Virus record (IMG/VR): IMGVR_UViG_3300031963_000033
Coordinates: 1 to 64,000 of that record
From: a virus
Direction: 5' to 3' (one strand)
DNA: 64,000 nt
The notes beneath the pieces are model-generated. The model made no database searches. It was not told the DNA's origin and saw only the letters and a list, made by a program, of their open reading frames with translations. Positions 59,650-64,000 of the stretch are shown piece by piece. Position 1 is the stretch's first letter. Each line of letters opens with the position of its first letter. Position numbers and translations under genes: made by a program.

Positions 59650-60470
59650 AAATTGCACTTCTGCTTTCAGGTCAACCACGATTATATGAGGAAGTTTTTC
59701 CACACATAAAAAAACATATATTAGACGTATATGATTGTGATGTATATGCACATGCGTGGTGGGACGAAGCGGAATCACACGATGTAGTACATCGTTCACC
59801 CTGGTCACAGTCTTATAAGTTTGACGTAGATAAACAATTTCCTATTAAGTTTAATAACTTATACAATCCCAAAAAGTTTCAAATAGATAAACCATTATTT
59901 GATAGCACGGAAGATTCGCAGAATATTTTCATTGAGTCATTGAAAAAATTGTATCCGACTACAAATGGGTGTGAAGTTTTTTATGAAGATAAAAGTATGT
60001 TAGGTCCAATTCATAAATTTATTTCAATCGAAAAAGTATTTAATATGGTGAATTGGGATGAAAATTATGATTGGATTGTTTTCTGGAGATATGATTTACA
60101 GCCAGATGTATTTCCCGATTTAACTATCTTAAATGAAGAAGTATTATACGCATATACCGATTATTGGTGTTCTTGGTGTGATAGAGATGATAGAGCGTGG
60201 CCAGATAATCATGGATTTATAGATACTGGATTTATACTACATCCTAATTGTAAACATGCTTTAAATATTAAAAATTTTTACTTTGATGAGTGTATGAAAA
60301 ATAATTTATTGTGTAGTGAATCACACAAATGGAAGCACAAACCAATTCCAGAAACAGTCTGGTCGTTGAACGTGTGGTACAATAAAATAAAAACAGTTAT
60401 GTTACCATCTAAAGACTTTTCAGCAAGTTTAATTCGACGAATTGATGAGTACGGAGACTTAAGACCATGA
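59646..60470 (+). CDS. Glycosyltransferase-like protein (ALLLSGQPR type)
   Basis: A 274-aa protein that begins KIALLLSGQPRLYEE and continues CDVYAHAWWDE. I recognise this start from sugar-cluster proteins in phages and chloroviruses. The middle holds WIVFWRYDLQPDVFPD (a possible R-x-D metal/nucleotide site) and a Trp/Asp-rich segment. No textbook DxD is visible, so activity is inferred from family resemblance and context. ATGA overlap with both neighbours (4 bp). Confidence 0.6.
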   Translation: MKIALLLSGQPRLYEEVFPHIKKHILDVYDCDVYAHAWWDEAESHDVVHRSPWSQSYKFDVDKQFPIKFNNLYNPKKFQIDKPLFDSTEDSQNIFIESLKKLYPTTNGCEVFYEDKSMLGPIHKFISIEKVFNMVNWDENYDWIVFWRYDLQPDVFPDLTILNEEVLYAYTDYWCSWCDRDDRAWPDNHGFIDTGFILHPNCKHALNIKNFYFDECMKNNLLCSESHKWKHKPIPETVWSLNVWYNKIKTVMLPSKDFSASLIRRIDEYGDLRP

Positions 60471-61141
60471 ACGAACAATATATATTTTTTGATGTAGGAG
60501 CAAATAATGGTGATAGTTCTGTGCCAATTATACGCAAAAATCCAGATGCTAGAGTATATGCATTTGAACCTGTTCCTGCTTTAGTGAATTACATAAAACA
60601 ACAAACAAAAGATTATCCTAACTATGTTGTAACACAAACTGCTGTTTCTGATTTTAATGGAACGGCATCATTTCGTATATCAGGCGAACCATCAAAAAAA
60701 GAAATTCAAACATTTGTAGATTTAGACTTTCATAAATTCGTGGAACATAATTGGCATGGATGTAGTTCTTTACTAGAATTGTCGGATAATGTATTGGATT
60801 CTTGGTACGGAAGAACGGATATGTTAGTTCTGGAAGAAATAGAAGTTAATGTCATTAGATTGGATTCTTTTATACAACAAAATAACATAGACCATATTGA
60901 TTTTCTTTGGGTAGATACACAAGGATCAGATTTAAATGTATTGAAAGGTTTGGGAGACTACATTCATATAGTAAATTCTGGAACGGTAGAAGCTGCAAAC
61001 AAACCAGACATTTTATATAAAAATCAAAATTCTAAAGAAGAAACAATTGAGTATTTAAAACAATGTGGATTTAACGATATACGAGTGTCCACGAATGACC
61101 CAGCAGATAATGAAGTAAATATTTCTTTTTATAGAGGATAA
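60467..61141 (+). CDS. FkbM-family methyltransferase
   Basis: 224 aa. The SAM-binding start IFFDVGANNGDSS, then RVYAFEPVPALVNYI, the beta-strand TAVSDFNGTASF, and later VIRLDSFIQQNNIDHIDFLWVDTQGSD are the four signature blocks of FkbM methyltransferases. Members O-methylate sugars or polyketides. It overlaps the preceding gene by 4 bp and precedes a fucosyltransferase, so O-methylation of fucose is a reasonable but untested guess. Confidence 0.85.
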   Translation: MNEQYIFFDVGANNGDSSVPIIRKNPDARVYAFEPVPALVNYIKQQTKDYPNYVVTQTAVSDFNGTASFRISGEPSKKEIQTFVDLDFHKFVEHNWHGCSSLLELSDNVLDSWYGRTDMLVLEEIEVNVIRLDSFIQQNNIDHIDFLWVDTQGSDLNVLKGLGDYIHIVNSGTVEAANKPDILYKNQNSKEETIEYLKQCGFNDIRVSTNDPADNEVNISFYRG

Positions 61142-61144
61142 GTT

Positions 61145-62026
61145 GTGAAAATTAAATTTCTTCCAAACTGGTGTTCTTCTGAACAAGGTACAAAACGATT
61201 ATTTGACCAATTTTATATAGGACAAGATTTAACAAATGTAGAATTTGTTCACGGTGATGAATTTGACGTTATTTTTTATTGCGGATATGAAACGCAAGTC
61301 GTACCGTCTGGAATAAAAAAATATATTTTTAATATGGAACCGTGTTGGTCGGGAAACGTACAAAGAAACAATTCGGGTATTGATGCTACAATCTTCGCTC
61401 AAGATAAAAACATATTTGATGATTCGACTAGAGTAGTTGAGTGTCCAACCTATATGTTCTACGGAGCTGGTGGCGAAAATTGGACTGTAGAAGATACCAA
61501 AATTGATTACGAAAAAACAAAAAATATCAGTTGTATATTGTCGGATAAAAGAAACATTTACAATATATCTTCATGTCTATACGATAAACGAGATGATGTA
61601 GCTCAATACTTGATGCGTTCGAGTGTATCGGTAGATGTATTCAGAGATTGTGATTCTCCAAATTGCGTTGGTGGACTCCCAAGAAAAATTGAAGGATTAA
61701 AACCATATCGATTTAGTATTGGTATAGAAAACAGTAGAGAACAAAACTACATTTCAGAAAAATTTTATGATGCAATTTTAACAAACACCATCCCAATATA
61801 CTACGGTGCAAAAAATATCAAAGAGGTTTTTCCTGAAAATGGGTATTTTGTAATAGATGATTTAGAAGATTTAGATGGCATTGCCAACCTACTAAAACAT
61901 ATAAACGAAAACGCAGAAGAACTTTATCGACAAATGTTACCAGAAGCACTAAAAATTAAACAGAGATTTTTTAATGAATTTAATCTCATGACAAAAATTA
62001 TAGAAGTAGCGGAGAGTGGTATATGA
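61145..62026 (+). CDS. GT10 fucosyltransferase-like protein
   Basis: Starts with GTG at 61145. 293 aa, short for the family, as in bacterial members. The C-terminal donor-site motif of GT10 alpha-1,3/4-fucosyltransferases is clear at about residues 187-222: YRFSIGIENSREQNYISEKF then AILTNTIPIYYGAKNI (E-N-S, Y-I-x-E-K, N-T-I-P-I-x-x-G). It should transfer fucose from GDP-fucose, made by the 57318 enzyme, probably to a GlcNAc-containing acceptor. It overlaps the next gene by 4 bp. Confidence 0.82.
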   Translation: MKIKFLPNWCSSEQGTKRLFDQFYIGQDLTNVEFVHGDEFDVIFYCGYETQVVPSGIKKYIFNMEPCWSGNVQRNNSGIDATIFAQDKNIFDDSTRVVECPTYMFYGAGGENWTVEDTKIDYEKTKNISCILSDKRNIYNISSCLYDKRDDVAQYLMRSSVSVDVFRDCDSPNCVGGLPRKIEGLKPYRFSIGIENSREQNYISEKFYDAILTNTIPIYYGAKNIKEVFPENGYFVIDDLEDLDGIANLLKHINENAEELYRQMLPEALKIKQRFFNEFNLMTKIIEVAESGI

Positions 62027-63027
62027 AAACTATAGGATTTTGGGATAACAATCTAGGATTGCGTGGTACTAGTGTTGCTATGTTTCTTTATGCAAAATAT
62101 AACGAAGAAATTTTAGGAAATCGTAGTGTCATATATTCACACAGTGCTGTTAGAGAAGATATAGGGGATAAGTCTACACTAGATAAATTCGAAAAACAGT
62201 TTCCAGGTCGTGTACATCTAGTCGGTAGAGAATTGGGTGGATTGTACGATGTTCAGACGCATATGTTGAGAGAATATAACGCTGAATATTTTTATTATAT
62301 TAAAGCCGGACAACGTGATGGTGGTATGTTAGATGAAAATTATATCAAAAATTTAATACACGCAGTATTTTTGTTTAATGAACCACACGGACATCGATAT
62401 ATGTATGTGTCTGATTGGTTGGCTGGGACGATGGGATATTCACCTAGAGAAAATCACGCGGTACCTCATATCGTTGAACCGTTGCCTGTAGTTGACGAAG
62501 ATTTAAGAGATGAGCTAGGTATACCAAAAACAGCGACGGTGTTTGGGTGTTATGGTGGTCCAACTGAATTTAATATTGATTTTGTACATATGGTGATGGA
62601 TAGAGTCTTGTCAGAACGTAATGACATTTATTTTATTTTTATGAATATACCAAGTACTCATCGTGGTATAACACACACGCATGAAAATTATAGATGGTTG
62701 CCTGGTACGTGGGATTTAACTCGAAAGGCTAAGTTTGTTAAAACATGCGATGCTATGTTACACGCCAGAGGAGGTGGAGAAACGTTCGGAATGGCTGTGG
62801 CAGAATTTAGTAGCGCAAATAAACCTGTAATAACATACGGATTATCGGGAGAACGATGTCATCTGGAAATTTTAGGAGACAAGGGATTAATTTATAACAG
62901 TTATGAAGAGCTTTATGACATTATTAATAACCTTGGTACATATTTAAAGTATGAGGATTGGAACTGCTACAGAAATTTCTCCGCAGAAATTATAATGGAC
63001 AGATTCAATAAAAACTTTTTAAATTGA
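62023..63027 (+). CDS. GT4-like (GT-B) glycosyltransferase
   Basis: 334 aa. The N-terminus has LGLRGTSVAMFLYAKY, a glycosyltransferase loop. The C-terminal domain has CDAMLHARGGGETFGMAVAEF, the E-x7-E-type donor site of GT4 enzymes (GGETFGMAVAE), followed by NKPVITYGLSGERCHLEILG. Fold is retaining GT-B; donor sugar unknown. Four-bp overlap with the preceding fucosyltransferase suggests coupled translation. Confidence 0.75.
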   Translation: MKTIGFWDNNLGLRGTSVAMFLYAKYNEEILGNRSVIYSHSAVREDIGDKSTLDKFEKQFPGRVHLVGRELGGLYDVQTHMLREYNAEYFYYIKAGQRDGGMLDENYIKNLIHAVFLFNEPHGHRYMYVSDWLAGTMGYSPRENHAVPHIVEPLPVVDEDLRDELGIPKTATVFGCYGGPTEFNIDFVHMVMDRVLSERNDIYFIFMNIPSTHRGITHTHENYRWLPGTWDLTRKAKFVKTCDAMLHARGGGETFGMAVAEFSSANKPVITYGLSGERCHLEILGDKGLIYNSYEELYDIINNLGTYLKYEDWNCYRNFSAEIIMDRFNKNFLN

Positions 63028-63037
63028 GATAATAGAT

Positions 63038-63862
63038 ATGACAAAGGTTATCGTAACAATGACAACGTTACCTCGAAGATTATTTGAGGTTGATTCTGAA
63101 TGGGGAATTCGTCCGTCTTTAAAGACGATATTAGAACAATCAAACGCTGACTACGAAGTACATTTAAATGTTCCATACGAACACAGAGGTCAGCAAATAA
63201 CAGTTCCCGATTGGTTAAGAGAATGGCAATCAACATACAAACATTTAAAAGTGTTTAGATGTAAAGATTACGGTCCAATAACAAAGATATATCCTACACT
63301 AAAACGTGTAACTGATCCGAATACTATTCTTATAACGGTAGACGATGATCTTGCATATAACGATGGATTTGTCCAAGCTCACATAGACGCTCAAACGAAG
63401 TATAAAGAATGTGCCATAGGATATGCTGGAATGGGTTCTATTAATGAATCACTTCCGGCTGACAATAGAGGCGTTCATCCAACCGGTGGACAACATTTCG
63501 TTACATCGTTAGCGGAAGATATAAGAGTGAGAATGTTAGAGGGATATAAAACTGTGTCTTATTTAAGATCATTTTTTTCTGAAGATTTAAAGGATTTAGA
63601 AAACTTTATGGCACAACATTGGAATGATGATATTGTGTTGTCTGCTTATATGGGATATAAAAATATAAAAAAGATAGTGTTGAAGTGTGAAAATTGTAAT
63701 GGAGACAATTCACCACGCGTAGAAACATTCCCAGTAATAAGAATGGTTCCTATTACGTCCGATATTCACGGTTGTAATGCATTTAGAACCAATCAATCTA
63801 TTCAAAAAAATATGGAAGATGTGAGTAATATGTGGTATAAACTTGGATATCTGGAGAGATAA
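63038..63862 (+). CDS. GT-A glycosyltransferase
   Basis: 274 aa. It begins VIVTMTTLPRRLFE, then ADYEVHLNVPYEHRG, GPITKIYPTLKRV and the metal site D102-D-D104 in LITVDDDLAYND, with YGPxTKxYP before the DDD as in a family of bacterial and viral GT-A enzymes. The C-terminal part has WNDDIVLSAYM, a likely catalytic Asp region. Substrates unknown. Starts 10 bp after the GT4 gene. Confidence 0.7.
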   Translation: MTKVIVTMTTLPRRLFEVDSEWGIRPSLKTILEQSNADYEVHLNVPYEHRGQQITVPDWLREWQSTYKHLKVFRCKDYGPITKIYPTLKRVTDPNTILITVDDDLAYNDGFVQAHIDAQTKYKECAIGYAGMGSINESLPADNRGVHPTGGQHFVTSLAEDIRVRMLEGYKTVSYLRSFFSEDLKDLENFMAQHWNDDIVLSAYMGYKNIKKIVLKCENCNGDNSPRVETFPVIRMVPITSDIHGCNAFRTNQSIQKNMEDVSNMWYKLGYLER

Positions 63863-63865
63863 AAT

Positions 63866-64000
63866 ATGTCTAATATTATTGAAGCATTAAATGTATACAA
63901 TGTGTTTTCACCTAAAATGCGTTTGGGTGATAACAGAGATGGTGGTTATATAATTAACGAAACAATTGCAGAAGTTTCAAATAAACTTATTACTGTTGGA
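63866..64000 (+). CDS. N-terminal fragment of a methyltransferase-like protein (3' truncated by window)
   Basis: ATG at 63866, 3 bp after the previous stop, open to the window end (45 residues). The string MRLGDNRDGGYIINETI matches the R-x-G-x-x-x-D-G-G-Y start of FkbM/Methyltransf_21-like proteins. Its catalytic core lies beyond the window, so family is tentative. It shows that the sugar island continues. Confidence 0.5.
   Translation, partial: MSNIIEALNVYNVFSPKMRLGDNRDGGYIINETIAEVSNKLITVG

Noticed and set aside
1-64000. tRNA genes
   Set aside because: No cloverleaf-like sequence was noticed; gaps between genes are too short to hold one except a few that contain terminators. A tRNA-finding program would be decisive.
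53793-64000. Sugar island as a host LPS or O-antigen cluster picked up by contamination
   Set aside because: It is contiguous and co-oriented with phage tail genes, has the phage-type promoter octamer and the same AT-rich composition and overlaps. Modification of host surface by the phage remains a possible function, however.

Overview
The window is a continuous piece of a lytic T4-like myovirus genome. All supported genes lie on the + strand, most are separated by 0-20 bp or overlap by 1-17 bp, and no stretch longer than about 135 bp lacks a gene. The T4 head, neck and tail set is recognisable: terminase large subunit (gp17), portal (gp20), prohead protease (gp21), scaffold (gp22), major capsid (gp23), neck and sheath-stabiliser proteins (gp13/14/15-like), sheath (gp18) and tube (gp19). 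AT-rich sequence, clear Shine-Dalgarno sites, a phage bS21 gene and tail-protein styles known from marine T4-like phages suggest an uncultured aquatic bacterial host. The host itself cannot be named from the sequence.

Layout. 1-3.3 kb: the end of a possible primase, then a single-chain fusion of Mre11-like nuclease (gp47) and Rad50-like ATPase (gp46). 3.3-8.1 kb: a tail-fibre-like protein and the first Thr/Ser/Pro repeat fibre. 8.1-13.6 kb: a fused ligase-like plus NMNAT-like nucleotidyltransferase, a zinc-ribbon protein, a membrane coiled-coil protein and the terminase. 13.6-25.9 kb: about a dozen small proteins mixed with portal and protease. Many share a short amphipathic N-terminus or an FGRWG module, and they include an ADP-ribosyltransferase, a ParB-like protein, a ferritin-like protein and a HAD plus Mom-like acyltransferase. 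I infer that this is head-packaged cargo. 25.9-34.8 kb: bS21, scaffold, capsid, neck, sheath and tube. 34.9-53.7 kb: tail fibres, including two giant repeat fibres of 1690 and 1549 aa. 53.8 kb to the window end: an island of glycosyltransferases, GDP-fucose synthesis and methyltransferases.

The most unusual system is the pairing of three mucin-like fibres, built from P-S-[IV]-T-x-T repeats, with the sugar island that begins immediately downstream of the largest fibre block. The first two island genes resemble the polypeptide alpha-GlcNAc-transferase family, whose known members glycosylate protein Thr or hydroxyproline. They are followed by a GDP-L-fucose synthase, a GT10 fucosyltransferase, other GT-A and GT-B enzymes and FkbM/TylF-like methyltransferases. 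The hypothesis is that the phage decorates its own fibres with an O-linked, fucosylated and methylated glycan, making a phage 'mucin'.

Regulation: an octamer TATTTATA, or a one-base variant, lies 23-31 bp before seven gene-block starts. It is the reverse complement of the T4 late promoter core, yet it is placed as a promoter for the + strand genes. Strong hairpin terminators follow the capsid and tube genes. No tRNA, CRISPR array, integrase or insertion sequence was seen.
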